Positions 46,703 to 55,313 of a stretch of DNA of 64,000 nucleotides are shown here, piece after piece (within the stretch, counting starts at the first letter, position 1; the number at the start of each line of letters is the position of its first letter). A program made the position numbers and the translations under genes. The DNA is from Legionella sp. W10-070 (GTDB taxonomy: Bacteria > Pseudomonadota > Gammaproteobacteria > Legionellales > Legionellaceae): the NCBI RefSeq assembly GCF_900640175.1, contig NZ_CAAAJC010000007.1, positions 53,002-117,001 on the forward strand, written 5' to 3'. The notes beneath the pieces were generated by a model. It was not told the DNA's origin, searched no databases, and saw only the letters and a list, made by a program, of their open reading frames with translations.

Positions 46703-46720
46703 ATTGGTTCACAGAGCCTA
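46703..46720 (-). repeat. Solo IS end (GGCTCTGTGAACC type)
   Basis: ATTGGTTCACAGAGCCTA is the inverted form of the end at 20329 and 26576. No other part of the element is present. It lies in the 382-base gap 46649-47030, which otherwise holds a -10-like TATAAT at 46961 and no gene. Confidence 0.55.
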
Positions 46721-47030
46721 AAGTAATACTTTCAAGCCTCTTGAAGAAAGACAGTATCCACAAACCAATGCCTGATTTATATAGACGCTGGTTATAAGAC
46801 TCGCTGTATCTAATGCTATGAATTATTGAGTAACCCTTACCCCTATTTCCAATTAGGATTTCATAACAGATTTTTTATTGATTGTTATCCAATCAAAGAA
46901 CCAAGAAAAACCACAATATAATAAAATTAACCTTTTTGGTTTTATTTCAATCAAAATGACTATAATATTAGAATGTGGTGTTCTTAAATTTTATTCATTA
47001 TGAGAAATATTAAAAAAATAGAAAATTTCG

Positions 47031-48647
47031 TTGCTGCAAAAAAAAAACGTTATTCGAGCAATTAAAAAAACACAGTATGATTTAAAGTATCCTCCCCAAT
47101 ATATTGAAGAGAGCATCTGGCCTGAAGAGGTTATGAAAGTTGCTTTAGCCCAAAAAGCAAGCCATCGTCTGAAAAAAAAAATACCTTTTAATTACATGGT
47201 GACTGAATTTAAATCGCATGAAGATTCCACAGATTATTACCTGAAAGAAAACAAAGAGTTATCAGGGTTTATTCAATTTCTAAAAGATAACCACCATAAG
47301 TTGCCAGAAGGACTACGTTTTCAATTAGCCGTGCTGATAAACGGCCATTGGACTTGTGTAGACAATCTAATTACTTCCAAAGGAATCAGTACTTTTAATT
47401 TGGATGCAGTCATGGGAGATAAAGCAAGAATTTTTTTCCTGGTCTACAATAATCACCTGCAACACCATAAGATTTTAAGATCAGGATATACCTACTACGT
47501 TTCAGTTCCTTCAGAAGGCCCTCTTGCAGGAACCCCTAAGGAAAAAGTTGCCAATATGATCCAAACTGACTTTGTCAGTTGCGGTATTTTTGTTGTTGAT
47601 CATCTTTCTTTTCTTTCTCGTACCAATGTCTTTCAGCACCTTAAAAAAAATCTGGGTGAGTCTGATTATGTAACGCTTGGCAGAGCAGATATTCCGCAAT
47701 CCTTATCTTCCATTTTTAGATTAAGCCAAAGTAAACGATTATTTGCAAACCTGGGCAGTAAACAGATGAAGCAGCCTGTTACCCGAAAAGAAAAAACCTT
47801 GGCTGAAGCCAAGAATTCACTCTATGTGAACGCAAAAAATAAAGGTAATCGCATACTGACAAATGCTCTGACTTACGTACAAGATAGCGATGAGGACGTT
47901 TACCAGAAAATCTTCTCTCATAAGCTGCAAGACCAATTATCTGCCTATGTGCAAAATTACTCAAAACCGGTTAATGATCTAATTGCCTTTATTTATAATT
48001 CGTTGCCTGAGTGTCTATATTTAAGCGATGAAGAAAGCATTAAGTTAATGGAGCAGCTGCATCAGGTTATTTTATTACCAAACTGTAATGATACACAAAA
48101 AATTCTTAAACTAGTCGATATAGCAGTCCCTGTTTTAGAGAAGAGCAATAATGCAGCCAGCTACCGCTCAATAGCGGGTATACTCAGTTACACGGTATTA
48201 CATATAGATGATAATCAACAATTATTTGATTTTTACTGCAATATTGTAAATAGCTCGTTCTATAAAGGGTTAAATACAAATACCAATTCATTTTTTAACA
48301 CACCAACCCGATTTACGCCTGCACTTATTTCCCATATAGAAAAAGCGATTAAAACACAATTGCTTTATAATGCAGCAATTGATTTGAGTAAGGAACAAAA
48401 CAACCAATTAAACTTCATCTCCAATTCACCAGAATGCCTGGGCTTCCTGAAGAAACCACGCACTTTCGATACAACAGAAACTAAAAGCAGCCAGGTTTTC
48501 CATCGATTAACCGACTTGCAAAACAAGAAGATAGACGGATCCCTCGAATCTGTCATGCAGACACTGGAGCAAAGGCGAAATGAAGTGCTCAATGAATTTC
48601 ACTTTGGAATTACTCCCGCGTCTGATATACCTCACTCTTTATCATAA
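47031..48647 (+). CDS. YopJ/Ulp1-like (CE-clan) protein, effector candidate
   Basis: A 538-residue product from TTG 47031. Catalytic residues match YopJ: H106 in NGHWTCVD, D125 in TFNLDAV (19 residues later; YopJ His109-Glu128), Q178 in MIQTDFVSCGIFVVD, and C184 (Gln-Cys six apart, as in YopJ DIQRSSSECGIF). The rest (residues 200-538) is helical and unrecognised. YopJ proteins acetylate host kinases on Ser/Thr; related C48-fold enzymes are proteases. An ATG at 47000 lies out of frame behind a run of ten A that could slip. No ribosome-binding site is strong for either start. Which activity it has is unknown. Confidence 0.6.
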   Translation: MLQKKNVIRAIKKTQYDLKYPPQYIEESIWPEEVMKVALAQKASHRLKKKIPFNYMVTEFKSHEDSTDYYLKENKELSGFIQFLKDNHHKLPEGLRFQLAVLINGHWTCVDNLITSKGISTFNLDAVMGDKARIFFLVYNNHLQHHKILRSGYTYYVSVPSEGPLAGTPKEKVANMIQTDFVSCGIFVVDHLSFLSRTNVFQHLKKNLGESDYVTLGRADIPQSLSSIFRLSQSKRLFANLGSKQMKQPVTRKEKTLAEAKNSLYVNAKNKGNRILTNALTYVQDSDEDVYQKIFSHKLQDQLSAYVQNYSKPVNDLIAFIYNSLPECLYLSDEESIKLMEQLHQVILLPNCNDTQKILKLVDIAVPVLEKSNNAASYRSIAGILSYTVLHIDDNQQLFDFYCNIVNSSFYKGLNTNTNSFFNTPTRFTPALISHIEKAIKTQLLYNAAIDLSKEQNNQLNFISNSPECLGFLKKPRTFDTTETKSSQVFHRLTDLQNKKIDGSLESVMQTLEQRRNEVLNEFHFGITPASDIPHSLS

Positions 48648-48667
48648 TAAGCATTTGAATTTTAATG

Positions 48668-48696
48668 GATTCCGCGCATAAAGCACGGAACGTAGA
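48668..48696. repeat. CGCGCATAAAGC-type hairpin
   Basis: ATTCCGCGCATAAAGCACGG, an inverted hairpin of the module found in the 41707 and 63778 elements. It lies between the YopJ-like gene and convergent putA and may act as a terminator. Confidence 0.55.
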
Positions 48697-48727
48697 AGTC
48701 AAGAATTTTTCATGCGTAAACCCTGCG

Positions 48728-51700
48728 TTAATACCCCTCCGGTATTGACATTAAACTGGCATTTCCACCAGCAGCAGTTGTATCTACTGTATAGGTTCGC
48801 TCATGGCATAAGCGCAGTAAATAATAAGGCCCCCCTGCTTTAGGACCCGTTCCTGACAACCCTTCCCCACCAAAAGGTTGTAATCCCACTACCGCACCAA
48901 TCATATTGCGGTTAACATAACAGTTCCCTGCATGAACGCGGGTACGGATGTATTCAACAGTCTGGTTAATACGGCTATGGATTCCCAGAGTCAAACCGTA
49001 ACCAGTATTATTAATTTGTTGAATAACATCATCTAAAGCCTTGCGCTTATAACGGATTACATGTAGTACAGGACCAAAAACCTCCCTGTCAAGTACCGAC
49101 ATATTATCAATTGCAATGGCAGTAGGAGGCATGAAATAGCCATTTTCGCATTCATCTGCCAGCTTACATTGATAAATAACCTCGTGATTTTGCTGCATTG
49201 CACTAACATGGGCTTTTAAACCAGCCAGTGCATCATTATCGATTACCGGCCCTATATCAGTTGATAGCCAACAGGGATCACCGACTTGCAACTCAGCCAT
49301 CGCACCTTTAAGCAACTCAATCATCCGTGGATATACTTCTTCCTGTACGAATAACACACGTAATGCGGAGCATCGCTGACCAGCACTGCCAAAAGCAGAG
49401 GTAATTACATCGGTTGTCACTTGCTCCAACAGGGCAGAAGAATCCACAATCATTGCATTTTGACCACCCGTTTCAGCGATTAAAGGAATTATTTCCCCAC
49501 CTCGAGTAGCCAAAGTCTTATTAATACTTGCAGCAGTTTGCGTCGAACCTGTAAATATAACGCCCTTTACTCGTTTATCAACGACCAAGGCTGCACCTAT
49601 TACCTCTCCACTACCAGGCAATAATTGAATCACGCCTGAAGGAATACCCGCCTGGTGCAATAATTCCACTGCATAAGTGGCAATAATTGACGTTTGCTCA
49701 GCCGGTTTGGCAATCACACAATTACCGGTCACCAAAGCAGCAACAACCTGTCCTGTAAAAATAGCCAATGGGAAATTCCATGGACTGATGCATAAAATAG
49801 TCCCTCTGGGATGGAGACTCAGCTCATTCAATTCTCCGGTATAACCATGAAGCTTTGCAGGCTTTACCATTAGTTTTTCAGCCATCGCCGAATAATAACG
49901 GCAAAAATCAACCGCTTCTCTCACTTCCGCAACACCATCATTCCAGGTTTTACCAGCTTCCAAACAAGCAATTGCCAAAAGCTCCGGCATGTTTTCTTCA
50001 AGAAGCTGAGCAAAACGCTCAATGCAGCTAATACGTTCAAAAACGTTAGTTTTACTCCATGAACTGAATGCAGCCTGAGCTTGAGATAAAGCCCACTCAA
50101 CATCCTGTAGTGTGGCATGACTTACCCGGCCAATAGAGCGCTCAGCGTTTTGGGGTGAAGCAACACTCCTGTCTACTTCCCCTCCTTGTTTTCCAGCAAG
50201 TAAAGGCCTTGCATGCCAACGTGAAAAATCCATCTCCCTATAAAGTTGCTGCAGTTTGGCCACAACTTCCCTGTCAGTAAAATCAAGGCCACTGGAATTC
50301 TTTCTTTCCGGCAAGAAAATTGAAGCGGGTAAAGGAATATTTTGATTGATCTTACCCAGGAAATGATTCGCCTTCCCTACCGGACCCTCAACCAGAGAGC
50401 TTATTGGAGCTTTCTCGTCCACAATGCGGTTCACAAAGGAGGAATTTGCACCATTTTCCAACAAACGACGAACTAAATAGGGCAATAAATCTTCATGGCT
50501 ACCCACAGGAGCATAAACTCGACAAGGAATCCCTAAGCGATTTGCAGGGACAATCTGTTCATAAAGTTCATTTCCCATACCATGTAAACATTGAAACTCA
50601 AAATCGCGGTAGTCGCCTGCCAAATTTAAAACCATCGCCACAGAATAAGCATTATGTGTGGCAAACTGCGGGTAAATCGCATCAGTCATAGTCAGCAGTT
50701 TTTTAGTGCAGGCTTGAAACGAAACATCGGTAAACACCTTGCGCGTAAAGACAGGATACTCTGCCAATCCCTGCATTTGAGTCTTTTTAATTTCGCTGTC
50801 CCAATACGCCCCCTTAATCAGACGAACCATCATACGACGACGTTTACTTCTGGCCAAATCTGCTATCCAATCCAGGAGATAATAAGCTCTTTTTTGATAG
50901 GATTGCACAGCCATACCAAAACCATGCCAGCCATGAAGACTGTCATCACTGAAAACCCGCTCGACAACATCCAAAGACAAGTCCAGACGCTCAGACTCTT
51001 CGGCATCAATAGTCAATGGAAGATCAAATTTTTTAGCCAGTTGAGCAAGTTCTAATAATTTGGGAGGTAACTCTGCCAGAATCCGCTCCTTTTGCGATTC
51101 CTGGTATCTTGGATGCAACGCAGATAATTTAATGGAAATGCCTGGACGTTGATAAACGTTTAAATTTTTATCAACACTGGCACCAATTGCCTCAATAGCC
51201 TCTTTATAAGCAATAAAATAGCGATTGGCATCTATTGCGGTCAACGCCGCTTCACCAAGCATATCGTATGAGTAACGATACCCCTTGGCTTCCTTTTTTG
51301 AAGCACGTGACAGTGCTTCGCGAATAGTGCGTCCTGTAACGAATTGTTTGCTCATAATGCGCATTGCTTTATCTACAGCTTTGCGCACAACCCCTTCACC
51401 ACTGCGATTAATTAACTTGAATAAAGATTTGCTTAGTACCGTGTCAGCTCTTTCTGGAGTCAATACCTTGCCTGTTAACATTAAAGCCCAGGTGGTTGCA
51501 TTAACAAAAAAGGACTCACTCTGGCCACGATGTGATTCCCAATCAGCGTTAGTTAACTTGTCTTTGATTAAACTGTCTATCGTTGCATTATCCGGGACAC
51601 GCAATAAGGCTTCAGCCAAACACATCAACGCAATTCCTTCCTCGCTTGACAGGGAATACTCATTAAGGAAAGAATCAATTCCTGTACTTTTTTTTCGTTC

Positions 51701-51877
51701 AGCCCTTACTTGTTCAACAAAGCCGGTTGCCTGGTTTTGAATAGCAGCCACCTGATAAGTATCTAACCTTGCCTTTTCAATAAGTTCTGTCATTAAGGTT
51801 AGCTCATCAATCCGGTAAGCTTTATTAATTTGTGCGCGAGAACCTTGCGGCAATAGTGCTGAATGCTGCTCAAGCAT
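48728..51877 (-). CDS. putA: Bifunctional proline dehydrogenase / P5C dehydrogenase
   Basis: A 1049-residue PutA that oxidises proline to glutamate through pyrroline-5-carboxylate, linked to the electron chain. The FAD-dependent proline-dehydrogenase barrel spans about 150-460 (ISIKLSALHPRY, DAEESERLDLSLDV, AYWDSEIKKTQMQG, RLLENGANSSFVNRI), and the aldehyde-dehydrogenase domain about 560-1010 with catalytic Cys in GSAGQRCSALRV and Glu in IAETGGQNAM. It lacks the N-terminal DNA-binding domain of E. coli PutA (1320 residues), so it does not self-regulate. The start at 51877 has GGAG seven bases upstream; a TTG extension was rejected. Confidence 0.95.
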   Translation of the reverse strand: MLEQHSALLPQGSRAQINKAYRIDELTLMTELIEKARLDTYQVAAIQNQATGFVEQVRAERKKSTGIDSFLNEYSLSSEEGIALMCLAEALLRVPDNATIDSLIKDKLTNADWESHRGQSESFFVNATTWALMLTGKVLTPERADTVLSKSLFKLINRSGEGVVRKAVDKAMRIMSKQFVTGRTIREALSRASKKEAKGYRYSYDMLGEAALTAIDANRYFIAYKEAIEAIGASVDKNLNVYQRPGISIKLSALHPRYQESQKERILAELPPKLLELAQLAKKFDLPLTIDAEESERLDLSLDVVERVFSDDSLHGWHGFGMAVQSYQKRAYYLLDWIADLARSKRRRMMVRLIKGAYWDSEIKKTQMQGLAEYPVFTRKVFTDVSFQACTKKLLTMTDAIYPQFATHNAYSVAMVLNLAGDYRDFEFQCLHGMGNELYEQIVPANRLGIPCRVYAPVGSHEDLLPYLVRRLLENGANSSFVNRIVDEKAPISSLVEGPVGKANHFLGKINQNIPLPASIFLPERKNSSGLDFTDREVVAKLQQLYREMDFSRWHARPLLAGKQGGEVDRSVASPQNAERSIGRVSHATLQDVEWALSQAQAAFSSWSKTNVFERISCIERFAQLLEENMPELLAIACLEAGKTWNDGVAEVREAVDFCRYYSAMAEKLMVKPAKLHGYTGELNELSLHPRGTILCISPWNFPLAIFTGQVVAALVTGNCVIAKPAEQTSIIATYAVELLHQAGIPSGVIQLLPGSGEVIGAALVVDKRVKGVIFTGSTQTAASINKTLATRGGEIIPLIAETGGQNAMIVDSSALLEQVTTDVITSAFGSAGQRCSALRVLFVQEEVYPRMIELLKGAMAELQVGDPCWLSTDIGPVIDNDALAGLKAHVSAMQQNHEVIYQCKLADECENGYFMPPTAIAIDNMSVLDREVFGPVLHVIRYKRKALDDVIQQINNTGYGLTLGIHSRINQTVEYIRTRVHAGNCYVNRNMIGAVVGLQPFGGEGLSGTGPKAGGPYYLLRLCHERTYTVDTTAAGGNASLMSIPEGY

Positions 51878-52057
51878 ATCTTTCTCCAATCAAAGCAGGT
51901 AAAAAATCTCAATGGATGATAATTCAGAATATATCGAATTAAAATCTATTATGGCAAAATCTACCCATAAGATATTAGAAAGCAGTCTGTAAACTCGTTA
52001 AACCTGGCATCCATTTTGCTAGAAGCTGATCTTATTTTATTAAAAATGATTAAATTT

Positions 52058-52116
52058 TACACAAAAAGAACCCCAAAAAACCATCTTTTGCGTTTAATTT
52101 AACATCTTTTTGTGTA
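52058..52116. promoter_or_regulatory. 12-bp inverted repeat in putA/ldt intergenic region
   Basis: TACACAAAAAGA (52058-52069) and TCTTTTTGTGTA (52105-52116) are perfect inverted arms separated by 35 bases. They lie in the 409-base divergent gap 51878-52286, which holds no gene, and may be operator halves or a transcribed hairpin. Confidence 0.4.
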
Positions 52117-52286
52117 TATTTTGAACAATCCGGGATTCGCCCTCTGCTCTAAGGCAATGATATTGCTTGATTTTCCAACCTAATGATCGATATTTCTCCT
52201 TATAATTTTACTTTTGTCTTAATTGACAATATAATCACCAAAATTTTGAGATTTATTCATGCGAATGAAATAAGAAAAGGAGTACT

Positions 52287-52961
52287 ATGAACGCAGTATT
52301 AAGCATTCTTTCGGCAGCTTTTTTTTCGACAGGTATCACTCACACTCCCCCTTCAGCTAAAACCGAGTTGGATATTAACAAAGAAGTAAAGCAACTTAGT
52401 CAAAAAGCACCGCAACTTAACAAGAAAGTCTTGAAGTTGGCATTAACTGCCTATAAAAAAGCAGCCGAAAAAGGCGCTGTGAAAAGACCCCTGCTTACTG
52501 TTATTGACTATTCATTGCCCTCTAACAAACAGCGTTTGTGGGTTTTTGATCTCGGTAAAGAACGGCTGTTATATAATACATACGTGGCCCATGGCAGAAA
52601 TTCCGGTATGAGCGTTCCGAACCATTTTTCAAACCAACCCTCCAGCAAGGAGAGCAGTCTTGGTACTTATGTCACTCGAGACACTTATACTGGCTCTAAA
52701 GGTTACTCACTTAATCTCCAAGGCCTGGAGCACGGATTTAACGATAACGCCTATTCAAGACGCGTAGTGATGCATGGAGCATGGTATGTTGAACCTGATT
52801 TCATTAAGAAAGCAGGACGTGCGGGACGAAGCTGGGGTTGCCCCTCTATTGCCAAGACACTGGCAAAACCCGTAATTAATACAATAAAGGGTGGTTCAGT
52901 CGTTTTTGCTTATTATCCCGATCAATATTACCTTTCACATTCAGGTTTTCTTTCTGCATAA
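52287..52961 (+). CDS. L,D-transpeptidase catalytic-domain protein (YkuD_2)
   Basis: A 224-residue protein of the YkuD_2 group. An N-terminal hydrophobic stretch (residues 5-18) directs it to the periplasm. The catalytic region holds VMHGAWYVEP (with His) and GRSWGCPSIAKTLA, where C is the nucleophile, matching the HxxxxSxGC-type signature. Such enzymes crosslink peptidoglycan or attach proteins to it; this short subfamily is less studied than LdtA-type enzymes. AAGGAG precedes ATG 52287. A terminator follows, so it is monocistronic. Confidence 0.85.
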   Translation: MNAVLSILSAAFFSTGITHTPPSAKTELDINKEVKQLSQKAPQLNKKVLKLALTAYKKAAEKGAVKRPLLTVIDYSLPSNKQRLWVFDLGKERLLYNTYVAHGRNSGMSVPNHFSNQPSSKESSLGTYVTRDTYTGSKGYSLNLQGLEHGFNDNAYSRRVVMHGAWYVEPDFIKKAGRAGRSWGCPSIAKTLAKPVINTIKGGSVVFAYYPDQYYLSHSGFLSA

Positions 52962-52965
52962 AATA

Positions 52966-52989
52966 AAGCCAGGAACAAAGTCCTGGCTT
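52966..52989 (+). terminator. Rho-independent terminator
   Basis: AAGCCAGGA (52966-52974), six-base loop, TCCTGGCTT (52981-52989), a perfect stem four bases past the stop. The remaining part of the 52962-53388 gap contains no gene. Confidence 0.75.
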
Positions 52990-53388
52990 CGCAGTTTTCC
53001 AATCAGGAAATCCCATCCTGATTTCTTCCCTGACTATCATATTCCCTATGATTCCAAATCCCTTTGTAAAGACTTCAATCCGTTGAAGCCCATAATTAAA
53101 ATTTAGCAGTTTGAATTTTCTCTGGCAAGTACATTAAGCTTTTGTCTGAAGCGCGTTTATGTTTTTCATTTTTAATTTATTTTATTATTATCAAAACGTT
53201 ATTAAGGATTAAAGCACTATACAGTATCTGAACGTTTCAATTTCTCGCCCCAAATTGAGATATTTCTCAAACCAAGCCAAGATAAACTATGTTCTTATTA
53301 AGAAATAATGGACTTAATTTTAATGTTTAAATAAGGTAAATTACCTTACTAATCTCATGGATTATGATAATTTAACTTGGAATTAAAT

Positions 53389-53787
53389 ATGTCTCAGAAT
53401 ATTATTATGAACCGACAAGCTGAAAGTGCTAAAAAAGATAAACTACAAATTATTGATTGGCTGGTTGAACATTTTCCTGGTGCTTTTTTTAAAAAAGGCA
53501 GCCAAGTAAAGCCGCTGCAAATCGGTATTTTTGACGAAATTATTGATTTTTATGAACGCCTCGACACACCGCCGTTCAGCAAAAAAGCATTAAGAGAAGC
53601 TCTTAGTTACTATAGCGCCTCTCCTGCTTATTTAAATTGTCAAAAACCTAATGTGGCACGTGTCGATTTATTTGGCAACGAGGTAGATATCGTCACTGAA
53701 GAGCAAGCAAAATATGCGCATCAACGCTACCAACAGCGCTATGTGGAAAAAAAACTCAAGGCTTTGAGCAAGAAAGCAAATAGTTAA
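53389..53787 (+). CDS. ProQ/FinO-domain RNA-binding protein
   Basis: A 132-residue protein dominated by a ProQ/FinO domain: IIDWLVEHFPGAFF, KKGSQVKPLQIGIFDEI, PFSKKALREALSYYSASPAYL, RVDLFGNEVDIVTEEQA. These proteins bind sRNA and mRNA 3' hairpins. The TTG at 53377 was passed over for ATG 53389. It is shorter than RocC, the FinO-domain repressor of competence in L. pneumophila, so I call it only a ProQ-family member. Its stop lies inside the 3' end of ubiG on the other strand (32-base overlap). Confidence 0.88.
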   Translation: MSQNIIMNRQAESAKKDKLQIIDWLVEHFPGAFFKKGSQVKPLQIGIFDEIIDFYERLDTPPFSKKALREALSYYSASPAYLNCQKPNVARVDLFGNEVDIVTEEQAKYAHQRYQQRYVEKKLKALSKKANS

Positions 53788-54451
53788 CGGCCACTGAACT
53801 TTGTAACTTTGCTGTTCGCGTTAATGGATTATAAGCCATGCCAGCAATAGTGGAAATCTCAAGTCCAGTAGCCCTTATCATAGCGGCTAACTCGCTTGGC
53901 TTAATGAATTTTTTAAAATCATGCGTTTGTCTGGGCAGTAAACCAAGGATATACTCTGCCGCCATAATCGCAGTTGCATAAGCCTTGAATGTTCTATTGA
54001 TTGTAGAGAGAAAAAGATACCCTCCTGGCTTTAACAGGCGAGCACAATGACTAATCACTATTTGCGGTTCGGGCACATGCTCTAAAAGTTCCATACAAGT
54101 AATAATATCAAAAGATTGACCATTATAATTTTCAACTGGAGAGCAAACATACTCTATAGGCAATTGATTCTTTAAAGCATGGGCTGCCGCTGCCTTAAGG
54201 GCATCTTCTTCCGCATCCAAACCAATGACCTTTGCACCACGCATTGCCATGGCTTCACATAAAATACCTCCACCACAACCTACATCCAGAACAGTTTTAT
54301 CAGTTAAATCACAAGTGCTGGTAATAAATTCCAGTCGGGTGGGATTTATATCATGCAGGGTCTTTAATGGGCCGTCTTTATCCCACCAATGAGCCGCATG
54401 TTGCGCAAATTTTGCAACTTCCTGTAAATCTACTGTTGATTTAGTTTTCAT
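53756..54451 (-). CDS. ubiG: Ubiquinone biosynthesis O-methyltransferase UbiG
   Basis: A 231-residue SAM-dependent methyltransferase that performs two O-methylations in ubiquinone synthesis. The SAM motif VLDVGCGGGILCEAMAMRG and the UbiG-specific RTHKFKKFI-like segment (RQTHDFKKFIKPSEL) are present, with WWDKDGPLKTLHDINPTRL at the N-terminus. Length matches E. coli UbiG (240). It overlaps the upstream uracil-glycosylase-like gene by 11 bases, so the two form an operon. The 3' end overlaps the convergent ProQ gene. Confidence 0.93.
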   Translation of the reverse strand: MKTKSTVDLQEVAKFAQHAAHWWDKDGPLKTLHDINPTRLEFITSTCDLTDKTVLDVGCGGGILCEAMAMRGAKVIGLDAEEDALKAAAAHALKNQLPIEYVCSPVENYNGQSFDIITCMELLEHVPEPQIVISHCARLLKPGGYLFLSTINRTFKAYATAIMAAEYILGLLPRQTHDFKKFIKPSELAAMIRATGLEISTIAGMAYNPLTRTAKLQSSVAVNYLLSCSKP

Positions 54452-55184
54452 GACAATTAAGTAAGTCCAAAGGTTTAAAAAACTCCAGTATGTTGGAGTT
54501 TGTAATAAAGCTTAAATTGTAAGGATGCTCTGCAATTAAGCAAGTGAAAAAATCAGTTTGAGGAATTTCCTTGGCAATGTTGCCAAATAAAAGCAACTCA
54601 ACAGAAGGTTTACAGATTGCCAATTGCTCAAACAGGCTTGCCATAAAGGGTTTCCATTTTCGCGCATGTAAACGTACCTCTCCTTCTCTGTAAACTAAAG
54701 AGGCATTTAGCAACAAAAAACCTTTCTTTATTATAGAATGAAAAAATTCACTGGCAGTCTGACAGAATGAGGACTTATCCAGCGCAGCAATAGCTGCTTG
54801 CGACAGATCCTGTTTAAGATCCCCTCGCGCCACCAGTAACATTTTAATCCAGTTTCTCAATGAAGTAGCACGATTAACCTCTTTGCTGAGTCCCTTCATA
54901 CTCCACAGGCATTGGACCGCATTATCCCAAAATGCATACCCATTAGCTGATTGCAGACGAGGGTAAGGGGATTCGCCCAGTAAAATGTATTTGGTTTTAG
55001 TCAACGGAACACTGAATGCGGCAAATATATTTTCAATACCGGGCAACCAATCACTATATTGCTGCAACTCTATCAAATAATCTTCATCAACACACCGCAG
55101 TGCCTTATTTAATATATCATGCCATTCTGGATGAGTATTCTTAACTGATTGATGCACTATTCCTCCAGATACCTTATCATTCAT
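54441..55184 (-). CDS. Uracil-DNA-glycosylase-superfamily protein
   Basis: A 247-residue protein of the UDG fold. LLGESPYPRLQSANGYAFWD corresponds to motif 1 (usually GQDPYH), with the catalytic Asp position occupied by Ser. LLLNASLVYREGE and LLLFGNIAKEI fit the later strands, and AEHPYNLSF corresponds to the final HPSPLS-type motif. The missing Asp suggests altered chemistry or a non-enzymatic role, as in some UDG subfamilies. It is transcribed with ubiG. ATG 55184 lacks a strong ribosome-binding site. Confidence 0.65.
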   Translation of the reverse strand: MNDKVSGGIVHQSVKNTHPEWHDILNKALRCVDEDYLIELQQYSDWLPGIENIFAAFSVPLTKTKYILLGESPYPRLQSANGYAFWDNAVQCLWSMKGLSKEVNRATSLRNWIKMLLVARGDLKQDLSQAAIAALDKSSFCQTASEFFHSIIKKGFLLLNASLVYREGEVRLHARKWKPFMASLFEQLAICKPSVELLLFGNIAKEIPQTDFFTCLIAEHPYNLSFITNSNILEFFKPLDLLNCHEN

Positions 55185-55313
55185 CTTAAACTACTGTACG
55201 AAGGGTAACGAAAAAATAAATGCAAAGCCAATCTAAAAAAATATTATTTCATAATATGTTAAGGTTTATCCACTAAGCTATAATAAGTTAAGTGCTTAAC
55301 CTATGAGATAACG

